This document shows positions 10,155 through 20,861 of a stretch of DNA of 60,000 nucleotides, piece after piece. The first letter of the stretch is position 1; every line of letters begins with the position of its first letter. Below the pieces are notes generated by a model. It was given only the letters and a program-made list of their open reading frames with translations. It did no database searches and had not been told where the DNA came from. The stretch comes from Liolophura sinensis (Eukaryota; Mollusca; Polyplacophora; Chitonida; Chitonidae). Position numbers and translations under genes: made by a program. The stretch covers positions 31,975,608 through 32,035,607 of the forward strand of contig NC_088300.1 of the NCBI RefSeq assembly GCF_032854445.1, in the 5' to 3' direction.

Positions 10155-10350
10155 CTGGTAATATATAAATGTGCGCAATAGAATGTTGTTCTGAGTATAT
10201 ATGTATATGCCTGGACCGGAGTTTTTCAGTGATAGGAAGATGACAAACAAGGAGTAGAATCAACATATATATGTATGGGATACAATGCGTTACATATAAA
10301 TAATATAGGGGATATGGGAATATAGTAGCAACATATAGTGGTGTGGGTCT

Positions 10351-10486
10351 GTCAGCAACCTGCAGATGGTCGTGGGTTTCACCCGGGTTGTACCCGGTTT
10401 CCACCCACCATAATGCTGGCCGCCGTCGTATAAGTGAAATATTCTTGAGTACTGCGTAAAACACCAATCAAATAAATAAATAAATA
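10351..10486 (+). mobile_element. SINE type A, 3' half
   Basis: Plus-strand core and tail ending ACACCAATCAAATAAATAAA; the head is absent. Part of a cluster with the copies at 9888 and 10669. Confidence 0.9.
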
Positions 10487-10550
10487 TAGTGGTGTGCGTG
10501 GTATAATACTGTTTGAGGTACAGTCTGTCAGAAATGTCATATTTTTCATA

Positions 10551-10578
10551 TGGATAGGGATAGGGATAGGGATAGGGA
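10551..10578 (+). repeat. (ATAGGG)n short repeat
   Basis: About four to five copies of ATAGGG in tandem, one base from the TTAGGG telomere unit. Too short to call an interstitial telomere. Confidence 0.6.
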
Positions 10579-10668
10579 GTAATTGCATTACTTCCATACA
10601 GCTGTACGGTATACGCGATGCAATGACGTTGTAAGTAAATAGGGAATACTATAGCAAGATATAATACG

Positions 10669-10817
10669 TGGCCGAGGGGGTTAGCACGCCAGCACGGCGC
10701 AATGACCCAGGAGCCTCCCACCAATGCGGTCGCTGTGAGTTCAAGTCTAACTCATGCTGGCTTCCTCTCCGACCATGGGAGGGAAGGTATACCAGCAACC
10801 TGCGGATGGTCGTGAGT
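10669..10817 (+). mobile_element. SINE type A, 5' half
   Basis: tRNA-like head (GGGGTTAGCACGCCAGCACG, CAATGACCCAGGAGCCTC, GTCGCTGTGAGTTCAAGTC) and the first part of the core, cut off after the GCGGATGGTCGTGAGTC block. Confidence 0.88.
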
Positions 10818-11019
10818 CGTGTGTGACATAAATATCCTTAAGCTGTATAAGCTGCCATAATAGATATGGAGTGGTGGCAACACATACAAATAGGCAATGC
10901 AAGAACACAAATAGCACACTTTTCAAGGTACTGAGTGGCATGCAACATGCACATGTAATATGCTATACATTGCATGTAGATACATGAAGCAGTGTTTTAT
11001 TTGTGTGGTCCATCTGGAA

Positions 11020-11150
11020 ACAGGATTGGTTACCGGGCCCCCTCGTCCCCTCATCACGCGGTGCGAATGGTACCGCCCTCGTGCCGCGGATCGAGAGGCG
11101 AGGGATCGAGGGCTGTACGGTTCTCGTTCCGAGGCCCGCGATCACCTGAT
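11020..11150 (+). repeat. GC-rich SINE-related fragment
   Basis: GC-rich stretch with CTCGTCCCCT, ATGGTACCG and GCCGCGGATCGAG blocks also found at 11880-11960, the 3' part of a SINE variant. Clearly richer in GC than its surroundings. Confidence 0.5.
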
Positions 11151-11744
11151 GTAGGCCTATGAGCTAGATCAGTAGTAGTAATCTTGAGCGTAACCCGCTG
11201 AAAGAAATTCTTATGTGCTTTTATGGCTCATTCTTAAGCCTTGAACTTGACTCGTGAAATGGACAAACTTGTAGAGGATGCCAAAAACAATTATACATCT
11301 GCAGAGTTCTAAAATATCGTCTGAGTAGAAAATGCTTAAAAACTATGTAAAAATGTTTTAAAACATCATTGATGTAACATGCAGATATAGCTTTGGACAA
11401 CATCACTGAAAGCCAGACAAATACCATAGAGAATGTCCAAAAGGACACTCTGTGTCTTATCAGTTGTTTAGCTAAGAGCGTTGAGCCAGCGAGCAGCCAG
11501 CTCGCTTTTCTTTTCCACAAACTGTGCGGGAAAAGAACACCTTACCATATTCAACTAAAGCGATCAAGAATTTAAAATAACTCTAAAAAAATGTTTTATC
11601 CGCCAGTGCCACCAGTATGGCACAATGTTGGTAACCGATGTTCAAACATAATCTTCTGAAGACCAATAAAATTGATGTAGCTTGCTTATTTGTTATGCTT
11701 ATATTAGTTATGCCAAAGACTCTTGATGACGTCCCTCTTTTCGA

Positions 11745-11960
11745 TGGGACAGGCCGAGTGGTAAACGTGCCAGCGCGGCACAATGGCTCAGGCGTCTGTC
11801 ACCCGTGCGATTGCTGTGAGTTCAATTCCAGCTTAGGTTGGCTTCCTCTCCCCAGAGCTTGCGGATGGTCGTGGGTTTTCCCTGGGCTCTGTCCTCGTCC
11901 CCTTTTCCCTTCCCGCGGATCGCGGCCCGCGGCATGAGGATGGTACCATTCCCGCGCGAC
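11745..11960 (+). mobile_element. SINE, tRNA-headed variant with GC-rich tail
   Basis: Head GGCCGAGTGGTAAACGTGCC and GCTGTGAGTTCAATTCCAGC resemble type A, as does GCGGATGGTCGTGGGTTTTC. The 3' part differs: GC-rich CTCGTCCCCTTTTCCCTTCC, without the usual type A core and (AAAT)n tail. Confidence 0.75.
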
Positions 11961-12124
11961 GTGTGATAGCTGGTGAATGATCACACGTGACCTGTGAAAC
12001 ACGGCCTCTTTCAATTCACCTCAGTTACGGGTTTTTTCTAACTGTTCATGTGAATGCATAAACAGGAGCAAATTACACGTCCCCTATAGCACCAGGGCTC
12101 AAGCAGAACTAAGTTTAAATAAAT

Positions 12125-12330
12125 GCAGTGATATGAAGTGCAATTTATTAGACGTCACTATAGTCTAGAATTACTCCAGAATAAGAGTTAGAATAAACCT
12201 CTAACAAGGCAAACTGACAAGAGACCGAATTTAACTATAGTTACGTGTGACCATTTGCCAGCTATCGCATTGACTTCGCTTCTCTGGTTTCACTTTCCAC
12301 GCCGTAGTCTTTTATATTTAGTATAAGTAT
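12125..12330 (+). repeat. Third copy of the dispersed repeat at 2585-3065
   Basis: Shares GTGTGACCATTTGCCA, TTCTCTGGTTTCACT and the AGTCTAGAATTACTCCAG region. Non-coding. Confidence 0.55.
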
Positions 12331-12813
12331 TAGTTTAGTGTTTTTTTTTTTTGACCGTGTGATAAACAGCGGGAAAATACTTAGTAAATACATCAGATAC
12401 TTAATTTCATTTTGATTGTACTCCGGTTTTGATACTTTAATATTCTCTGAATATGCATTGACGTGGTGTTGCTAAACATAAACTAAAACAGGTTGATGGG
12501 ACATCGAGATATTGGAAGCAAAAATCAGTCCGGTTATCACGGAAACATATTTCCTCGGGCAAGCTTAAATGTAAATCTATATTTAAATCATTTGTTCGAG
12601 CAGCGGGTGTTTCGGATCACTATCACGATATAAACGCATACTTTATATAAAACATTTGATAGAATACTATTCAAATAGATAGAACTCACACGTGCACATG
12701 GTTTAGGGATGAGTGGCTATATATTAACTCTTCCATGTCGCTATGAATATCTACGAGAATCCAGTCATATACTTATGAACCAAGTCATTTTGAAGTTTGT
12801 TATAGTATATATG

Positions 12814-13043
12814 TATTTATTTATTTGATTGGTGTTTTACGCTGTACTTAAGAATATTTCTCTTATACGACGGCCACCAGAATTGTGTTTGGAAGTAACC
12901 AGGCAGAGCCCATTTGAAACCCACGACCATCCACAAGTTGCTGCACACCTTTCAATGTACGGGCGTAGAGGAAGCCAACAAGAGTTGGATTTGAACTAAC
13001 AGCGATCCCAATGGTGAGAGGTTCCTGGGTCATTGCGCCGCAT
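12814..13043 (-). mobile_element. SINE type A, near full length, diverged
   Basis: Tail (ATTT)n, GATTGGTGTTTTACGCTGTA and through to GGTGAGAGGTTCCTGGGTCA; the outermost head is missing. Confidence 0.9.
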
Positions 13044-13228
13044 ATTACAGTAAAAGATTTTCGTTTGTAAATGCATGGATGTATTACATGGCGATAGGAC
13101 ACTTATGCTCCTATAGTATGTAGTAGCGATCATATAGCGTCGTATAATATTAGTTTTCTGTGAGCCTCAGACGTGTCATAGATTGGTATCCAGTGAATAC
13201 GTATTAATTTGACCAACTGCTTCATGAG

Positions 13229-13473
13229 TGAGTGAGTGAGTGCTTGGGGTTTAACGTTGAACTTAACAATTTTTCAGTCATATGACGACGAAGAAATCCT
13301 ATGCAATGTGCCTCCTTGTTGCAGGTCGGATTTCCACCACTCTTTTATCTAGTGCTGCTTCACTGAGACGCCTTACCGAAGACAAGTAAGTCGCCATTCA
13401 GAGTCATTACACTGTTACGGATCAACCAGTCGTTGCACTATCCCCTTCACGCTGAACGCCAAGCGAGGAAGTA
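13229..13473 (+). mobile_element. SINE type B, near full length
   Basis: Starts with (GTGA)n, then CTTGGGGTTTAACGTTGAAC, CAATTTTTCAGTCATATGAC, CTTATCTAGTGCTGCTTCAC-like sequence and CAGTCGTTGCACTATCCCCT, ending CGCCAAGCGAGGAAG. I recall this element as common in molluscan genomes; that recollection is unverified. Confidence 0.85.
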
Positions 13474-13801
13474 GATATATACATATTTATACATACGCTA
13501 AAACAGCTTAATTTGCGTATGTATTGACGTTTACAGATTTCGCCTTACCCGTTCATTCATGACTAAGCCAAGCATCCTGTATCTGATGATAGACAGGCGT
13601 GGGTCAGATTTAATTGGTCGCTTTCCTGCCTGAGGGGGCGTTATCGATGTGACGCGCAAGGTCGATTGTTTACTTACTGTGAAGACCATCCCCATAAAGT
13701 CTGCGTTAAAAACGAAAATAGAGAGTACAGAAGCCTGCGCTGTGCGTGAGGAAATAATGACAGACTATAGCTAACGGTAACTGACGTCTAACTGAACAGA
13801 A

Positions 13802-13855
13802 ATGGGAGACAAACTTGATAAGACCTTGGACAATGGGAAGGAGAAAGGCGGGTTG
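13802..13855 (+). CDS. Small gene, coding exon 1 (tentative)
   Basis: 18 codons from ATG, in the context CAGAAATGGGA, to TTG/GTAAGT. 10 of 18 residues are charged or Asn, Gln or Thr. Confidence 0.4.
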
Positions 13856-15359
13856 GTAAGTACATAGTTTTACGATATATACATATACATCATATATAAA
13901 AGTTAGTCTCTTGGAGGTGTACGTCCATTTCTTGAATGGAGTGTATAATCACATATTTCACGTTTGAGCTTGTGATGTCTGGCCTCTCTTCATTTTTAAG
14001 AATGGGCGTTAAACAAGGATCAAACATAACAAATGAAAAATCTGTCTGACACTGTTAGGAAAAGGCACAAAAGTTCAGTTTATGTGAAGTACACTCAACA
14101 CATAGATAATATGCATATGTGTACTACGTGTATCACCCCCATCAGCAGAGAATAAGCTTGATATACATGTACATGTATGCTGAAATTAAACGTGTAACCT
14201 TCCTGGAGTTTCGAGTTGGAAATCTTTTGTCGTCAGAGGTAAAAACAGTCCTATTCTGCCATGTGACTAGTGAAATCTGTGTTGAAATTCACTTACTGTT
14301 CGCCAATCACACCTATTTCCAGACGCACAAATGACACCTCTTTCCTTTGGAAACTTCTCAAGATCACAAACGTTCAGCTTCTCAATTTTCTCTATCATTA
14401 ATCGTCTCTAAATTATTTTATGACACTTTTTTCAGACGCCCGTGTTATAGTGAAGGTGATCGAGAATAGTTGCCTGACATTTTTGACAGGTCACATCATA
14501 CAGATGATTTTTTTCTACCTTCAAGGATAAAAGAGTTCGTACTCGAAACTCCCCTATTAGTGTGTCTTGCGGCCGTTTGCTCAGTCTAACGTTCGTGGAG
14601 GGCCATTTGTCTTCCACCGATGTGATGTGCATATCTGACGCCATCCACATTCTGGTTTCCTCTGTCTATATTTAGAATTAACCACCACCGTATAAGCTTA
14701 ATGAAACATTTTTTGAGTAGGCCCCATGGCGATAAACAACAGTGAAATAAATCATCGCAGTGACTTTGTATTGTATGTGGAAGATCTTGTCATGCCCTAG
14801 TATATATCAATATATATATATAGGCCCTATATATAGACCCATGTACTCTTACCTTCAATGTACATCGCCATGCGTCTGGGTTTTGTCGTAATTAACTTGT
14901 AAACAGTTAATGGTATGGACATGATCGACCCTTCGACTGTGTATAGAAAATGGGTTTTCCAAGAAATACTGATGAACAGATATTTATAGAAATAGGCCAG
15001 TCTCTGTGGGAACCTGTGCAAGCTACGGCATCTCGCTCGCGGCAAGTGACTGTTACGGCGTCAGACTCAAAGCCAAAATAGTCTTGCATGATGCGACAAG
15101 CACCAGCTTCATGTGTAGCCTATACAGCGAATCAAACAACAATTACATTAAACATACGTAACAAAATATATCTTACCTCAGCATCTCTCTTTCAATTAAG
15201 TTCATCTGTTTTTTTTTTGTTTTTTTTTTTTTGTAGGTCGTGCGGAAATGCCTGAAGAGTATGAAGAAGAGTTTCGTGTCGACTTTCGTCCACAAATCTC
15301 CCGATCGGATCGTTGTGTTAGGGAATTGCCCAGCAGTGATACGCCTGCCAGCCAACTGA
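13802..15359 (+). CDS. Possible two-exon gene for a 58-residue basic protein, unknown
   Basis: Exon 1 (13802-13855) reads MGDKLDKTLDNGKEKGGL up to a consensus GTAAGT donor. Exon 2 (15237-15359) follows a long T-rich tract ending TTTTGTAG and, in phase 0, reads VVRKCLKSMKKSFVSTFVHK, then SPDRIVVLGNCPAVIRLPAN and a stop. The predicted protein is rich in Lys, with no signal peptide, membrane segment or known motif that I can see. The case rests on the strong donor and acceptor and a matching phase, not on homology. It stands alone on the plus strand between two minus-strand genes. A branch-point-like CTAAC and CAG just before the ATG may mark the end of a 5' UTR intron. It could equally be a chance pairing of sites. 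Confidence 0.4.
14186..14580. repeat. Inverted pair of a dispersed repeat
   Basis: A plus copy (14195-14300, GGAGTTTCGAGTTGGAAATC) faces a minus copy (14455-14575, GAGTTTCGAGTACGAACTC on the minus strand). The arms run ~110 bp around a ~150-bp centre, so this may be one foldback element. A single copy sits at 7350-7500. Confidence 0.6.
15237..15359 (+). CDS. Small gene, terminal exon (tentative)
   Basis: 40 codons plus TGA. The acceptor has an unusually long pyrimidine (T-rich) tract at 15208-15232. No clear AATAAA lies within 300 bases downstream, which weakens the model. Confidence 0.4.
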   Translation, partial: VVRKCLKSMKKSFVSTFVHKSPDRIVVLGNCPAVIRLPAN

Positions 15360-16439
15360 CGCAAACGCCGTACGGAGATAAGATGGGGATGTAATACTGT
15401 AACAACAGTGGTATATACGGTTTCCACAGTTCGCAGGGGCTGTATACATGTCCCGGATATATTGCAGGTCTATACAGGATAGCAGAGAACATACAAACTT
15501 TGGGACATCGATGAAGACGACTGTATGATAACATATGCAGTATTTTTGTTTTAGTCCAACAGTCAAATGCAATATGTGTGTATATATGTGCAGCTTTGAG
15601 AGTTTGGCGATGTTAAAAGATTTCAGTATTGGAGATAATACTTACATCTATTTTTTATACCAACAGACAGGTACTATATGCATTTAGGAAAATTGACAGT
15701 CTGGTTGCAGCTGTCATTGTTCGATATATAGGTAAACATGATTTCACCGTGAACACGGATGCAAGTTTGTTGTTCCCATATAACAGGTATCAATGTGATC
15801 CTTGTTTATGGGCGTGAGGATATGGGTGCGTACGTAATTATAGGAGAAACCGTCCAGTTTGTCGGATCTAAGAGAAAAAAATATAGACTAAGTGATATAT
15901 ATAGGACGTATGACCTATATACTTATATACATCTATGTAATCTGATGGTTGGTGAGAAACGCCGTTCTCAGTTGATGATAACGACATAGAATCAAGAATT
16001 AATGACAAAGTAGCAGACCGTGGATTGCACAACTAAAACTCAAGTCCTGAATTTATATATGAAAGCAACCGGAGTTAAAACCAAAAACAACTGAAGTTTG
16101 TTAAAATTCAGACTTGTAAAGAGCGGTTTATTCCGTAAGTCATGCGGTAAATTGAATGGAACTTGTATAACACGAAAACGTGCTCTAAGGCATTGGTGGC
16201 ATTATGCTGGCATAAGAAGATAGTTAACACACATACATGTATGTGTTATAATGTATTATTCATAGCCGTCCATGTACAGATTAATCCTTGACTTACTGTA
16301 CATCTATTTAGCAATTCTATTTCGGAGACCTATGTTCATGAATTTTATCTGTTTATCCATTAATATACTCTGATGAAATGTATAGTGATAAAATTTGGGA
16401 CTCGGAGTAGTTTCAGTAAGAACCTATATATATTTTCCG

Positions 16440-16790
16440 TGTCTGCGCATGCACTCAGTGAACTCGGGAGACCCGGGATCAAACTCGGATTGGGTCATAC
16501 TAAAGACTTTAAAAATGGTACTTGTTGCGGCCTTGCTTGGGGCTCATCACTTAGAGGTTAGAGCAAGGAAACAAGACTGGTTGGCCCGGTGACAGTATAA
16601 TGTGACTGGTTGGGGTGTCATGTCTGGTGTCTTTGACATGATTCTTCATTGGCGACAGCACTTGACTCGCATGGACTTGCCTTGCCAAAAGGAGATACAG
16701 CATATGTATACACACACACACCCATTGACTCCTTGTCTTCATATGACTGAAAATTGTTAAGTACCACGTTAAACCCCAAGCATTAATTAA
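16440..16790 (-). mobile_element. SINE type B, minus orientation
   Basis: Read on the minus strand it ends in the same CTTGGGGTTTAACGTGGTAC and ACAATTTTCAGTCATATGA blocks as the copy at 13229 and includes AAGACACCAGACATGACACC. 16450-16500 has a tRNA B-box-like sequence on the minus strand. Confidence 0.7.
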
Positions 16791-18233
16791 TTCATGCGTA
16801 TACTCAATCGGTTTTAGCCAGTATCACGTGACGGCGATAGCCAATCGTGGGACAGCAATGTTATACTTTTGACCCCCCCAAAATAAATTAGACACACAAA
16901 TGCACACACATTTATCGATGTATGCCCTATATACGTTAATGTATGCGTGAAAAGTATCTGTTCCTGCTCAGTATATATATATATGACAAGAGGGCCAAAA
17001 TATACGTGTACATGTACATCTTTATATATGAGTGTGAGGACGTTTCATTAAAAACGAACGTGTTCTTTCACTTTTGCCTGTGTGCCAATGTTAATTTATG
17101 AACATGAAAATCGGTATCCCCATGTACAATAGGCATACATACATATATAATGGCATATCGTCCTTTGAAAACGGCTGAGAACTGTGGCATACGAAACCGT
17201 TCCTTAATGGAGGCAGCATGCATGTGATTAAATACAAACGGTTATATGATATGGTGAGACAATAAAGATTTAATTACTAGTATTTCACAAGGACGAGAAT
17301 ATTAGTTTAAATTAACTACAGTATTATTACGAGAATAAAAGATTCATTCGATGGTATTGTGTATTTATCGTGGCGATTTTACGAGAACAATATATTTAAC
17401 TTGCTACTTTCAGAATATCGTTAATATGTGGAATATATATAAAAAAAATAACAACGTGTCATTTGAAAACTGTACATGTTATTTTTATGCTATATTTTAC
17501 TTATTTATGGCGAAAATTCACGCAGTACCCATATATGATCCGTTAAGTTATATATTCCATGTATGTTGTGATCGTAATCAGTATTTTTCATATATAACAT
17601 TTGTTACATTCCTATAATTGTCTGTGGTACCGGTGCATGTACACAGATGGGTTGTAAAGCTGTCGAGTATGAAAACCAATTGTACCCATCATGCAACGCT
17701 CTCTGTTGTACATCATTATGTTGCGACGAGATAATTTGTTTGAGAATAATGTTCAATGAATGAGTTATACTATATTTTACAGGGAAACACTGCTTGCTAT
17801 CTAAGCACAGATATATATGTTCCCAATATTTTGTGACTTTCATGCATATTTATGATCGATGACCTAATAAATTATTTCTCAGTGTTATCCTTTGTCATTT
17901 GGTTATTTCGTTTGCCTCGTGTATGCTGAAAAAAGGATGTTGTAAAAAGGTTGCAAAGCTGTAAAAGGTAGCTACATGCATACGTTGTAGTAGAAGAATG
18001 ACAAACGCTAGAACTGCAAGTTCATTCTATAGCAATGAACATATCCGCTATATACATGTAATTCGCCATAGTTTCAGTAGATCATTCCCTATTCTTCATA
18101 TAACGAATTTTGTGAACATTTCTTGCCAACCTACAATTCTCGCATCCAAAATTGACTTTAGTCCGTATCACGTAACAACACAAGCTCTACACATGAATAT
18201 GTTTGAAGTTCATATTCCTGCTGGGAAAAGGAA

Positions 18234-18646
18234 GTTAGAAAACTTTTTTCTAATTCAAAATCTTAAAGTCCATAAGCTCAGTTTCGACGGCAAGAACCAA
18301 TTGCCTAGGGTGACGTCATAATTATTCAAAAAAGTGGCATGCTGGGTATTGAGCGTGTTTTGAAGGAGGGTGGCACCAGCCACCTACACTGCTGTCAACT
18401 TTAGTGAGATCGATATTAGGCAATTACAGCGATGTAGTTATTCGCACAGACAGTAGTGTAGGCTGTGTTATTGCATGGAGTTTGTTCTAACCGCTTGTTG
18501 GTACAGCCATTGCGGAACAAATTACTCTTCATGCCCATTGTCCACTTTGTTTTTGAATAATCATGACGTCACTCGAGGTAATGAGTTCTTGGCCTCGAAA
18601 CTAAGCTTATGGAGTTTAACATTATGAATTAGAAAAATATTCTAAC
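18234..18646. mobile_element. Foldback/MITE-like element with ~115-bp terminal inverted repeats
   Basis: Begins GTTAGAAAACTTTTTTCTAA and ends with its diverged reverse complement (TATTCTAAC). Both arms carry TAAGCTxAGTTTCGAxG, AAGAACxxATT and a TGACGTCA-containing block. No open frame in the ~180-bp centre and no obvious target duplication. Confidence 0.8.
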
Positions 18647-19008
18647 TGCGATTTCTTTGTAATAACATGGACGCCCAACGCATAGCTTATTGTGTAGAGA
18701 GTTTGGCTTGTTACGTGACACTGACTTAAGGCAATTTTGGTAGCGAGCATGACCGATTTTATAGACAGCTGAATGCAGGCGAATCTTTAACAGAAACAGA
18801 CTATAGCTGACAGATTCACAATTCAGGTCAACAGCTAGCTACCTGGAAAGATAAGTCAAGTATTAAATTCCCAAATACATCAAATTTCATTATTACGTGA
18901 GCATCAAAATCACATTAAAAATTAATAACTTGAGAGAAATTTACTTACCCCCCTGTGTATTTATTTCATTGACATACTAATATGTTACCTAAATCACAGC
19001 ACTGTAGG

Positions 19009-19273
19009 GGGGCCTCCCTGGCTCAGTTGGTTAGCGCGCTAGCGCAGCGTAATGACCCAGGAGCCTCTCACCAATGCGGTCGCTGTGAGTTCAAGTCCAG
19101 CTCATGCTGGCTTTCTCTCCGGCCGTAAGTGGGAAGGTCTGGCAGCAACCTGCGGATGGTTGTGGGTTTCCCCCGGGCTGTGCCCGGTTTCCACCCACCA
19201 TAATGCTGGCCGCCGTCGTATAAGTGAAATATTCTTGAGTACGGCGTAAAACACCAATCAAAAAAAAAAAAAA
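19009..19273 (+). mobile_element. SINE type A, full length, young insertion with target-site duplication
   Basis: Full element from GGCCTCCCTGGCTCAGTTGG to ACACCAATC and an A-run. It is flanked by a perfect 17-bp direct repeat, AATCACAGCACTGTAGG, at 18992-19008 and 19274-19290. The intact sequence and duplication mark a recent LINE-driven insertion. Confidence 0.97.
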
Positions 19274-20636
19274 AATCACAGCACTGTAGGATTGTTAACG
19301 AAAACAATTTTAGAACAGCTATTAATTCTATAGGAATAGGTTTGTTTATATAGAAACATGCAAATACAATTCAGTGTATACTTCGACAATTTTGATGAGA
19401 CAAGTTTACAACTATGCTATTTACTGTTTGCATGACGTCAACTTTCACTTTCAAATTACACATGCAGCACAGGTCCTATCCCTGAGGCCTGACCCCTGAG
19501 GCCTGACCCCGGGGTCATGAAGCGATCTTCGACCTAAGTCAACATTTTAAATCACTTTAAAATTGTTATTTCCTACGTAACAATGTCAAAATATTGATTA
19601 ACAACGTAAATCCGGGGTAAGGTAGAGTAAAACAATGTCCAGCTAAAGTAACGTAAATGAACATACTAAGTTTAATAACTGAAATTTTGATTTAAGTCTT
19701 AGATGGCTTCTTGATCCCAGGTTCTGGTTCCTTTATTGTTTTCATCTGCTTATTTATTAAATGTAATGACAAGACAGCAGTTAGATTAATTCTAAACCAG
19801 AGGCGTTTAATAAATTGCCATTAACATCAATACATTATATAGTTTAAATAGAATGCTGCTTATGCTGTTCCTCTCTTACAAGCAAAATTGCTGAGGGAGC
19901 TATTTAGCTTTACTTCTGCACAAAATTCATGATGGTTTGCCTTTTCCCGGGCGTATGCAGTTGTTGTTGAGAGGTATATATATATATATAGGTGATTTGT
20001 TGTATAGGTTTTGTCTTTTTGTATAATCGATATCTGCCTTAAATGGAAATATTTCATTTCAGGTAGGTTTACAAATGCAACATCTGCCTTGAATGACACA
20101 TTTCTCATTTCAGGTTGACCTTAATTGCATGTGTAAGCATGCCCTAAATAAATGGTAACATTGTTCATTTAAGGTTATTACAAAGGCGTTTCTTAGCAAC
20201 AATGGGCACATATATAGCCCACAATGAATGCTTCACATCATAACTCTGAGTTATATACGCACGAATACTACACTATGCAAGACAGTGATATTAAAATATT
20301 CGTTTAAAGAAGATCTTGCATACAGGTATAAAAGAGTAGTGAACAGATTTGGATTGAAACTATTAATCCGTCGATAATTTACTTATTTATGTTTACCGTT
20401 AACCACATACAAGTACAAGTAAGAGAAACTTCCGCTCATTCTGGACATTACATGGGACCATCTCTTACACCAAGCTTTACACCACTGCAGCACACCGTGC
20501 TGGCCTATGGTAGGCGAATAGCAATGGAGCGTTTGATTTAGTGAACTATTACCTGTCATATGCCATGTGAGTGAAATGCCCTTGTCAAATTTTAACTATG
20601 CGAAGAAAGTAAGCATGTCATACTCTAAACAAATTC

Positions 20637-20861
20637 ATCTGTTAGTTTTAACAGAAAGTCTGTTTTCTGAGCGATACCAGAAGGTATTCAGTTATAACAT
20701 AATACTATGTTATATTCATCATAACAACCTGTTAGTTTAATCGAATCTTCATGTTGAATAATTAGACCATATGAGTTATATTTAACAGAATAATCTGCTA
20801 CAATACCAGAATAGATTCTAGCATCACTCAGACAACAGACTTTCTGATAAAATTAACAGAT
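20637..20861. mobile_element. MITE-like element, ~225 bp
   Basis: Ends are inverted repeats of ~38 bp: left ATCTGTTAGTTTTAACAGAA and on to TCTGAGCGAT, right the reverse complement with few differences. No coding capacity. A second, truncated copy is at 8068-8256. Confidence 0.75.

Larger units (their letters stand above)
7784..13801. other. Intergenic region between TKFC and the small plus-strand gene
   Basis: Apart from the repeats listed separately I see no exon-like stretch. The promoter and any non-coding first exon of TKFC should lie near its left end, but no core element could be identified with confidence. Confidence 0.6.

Noticed and set aside
10551-10578. Interstitial telomere
   Set aside because: The unit is ATAGGG, not TTAGGG, and only about 28 bases long.
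17998-18321. 107-codon plus-strand open frame
   Set aside because: Overlaps the arm of the foldback element; composition looks random.
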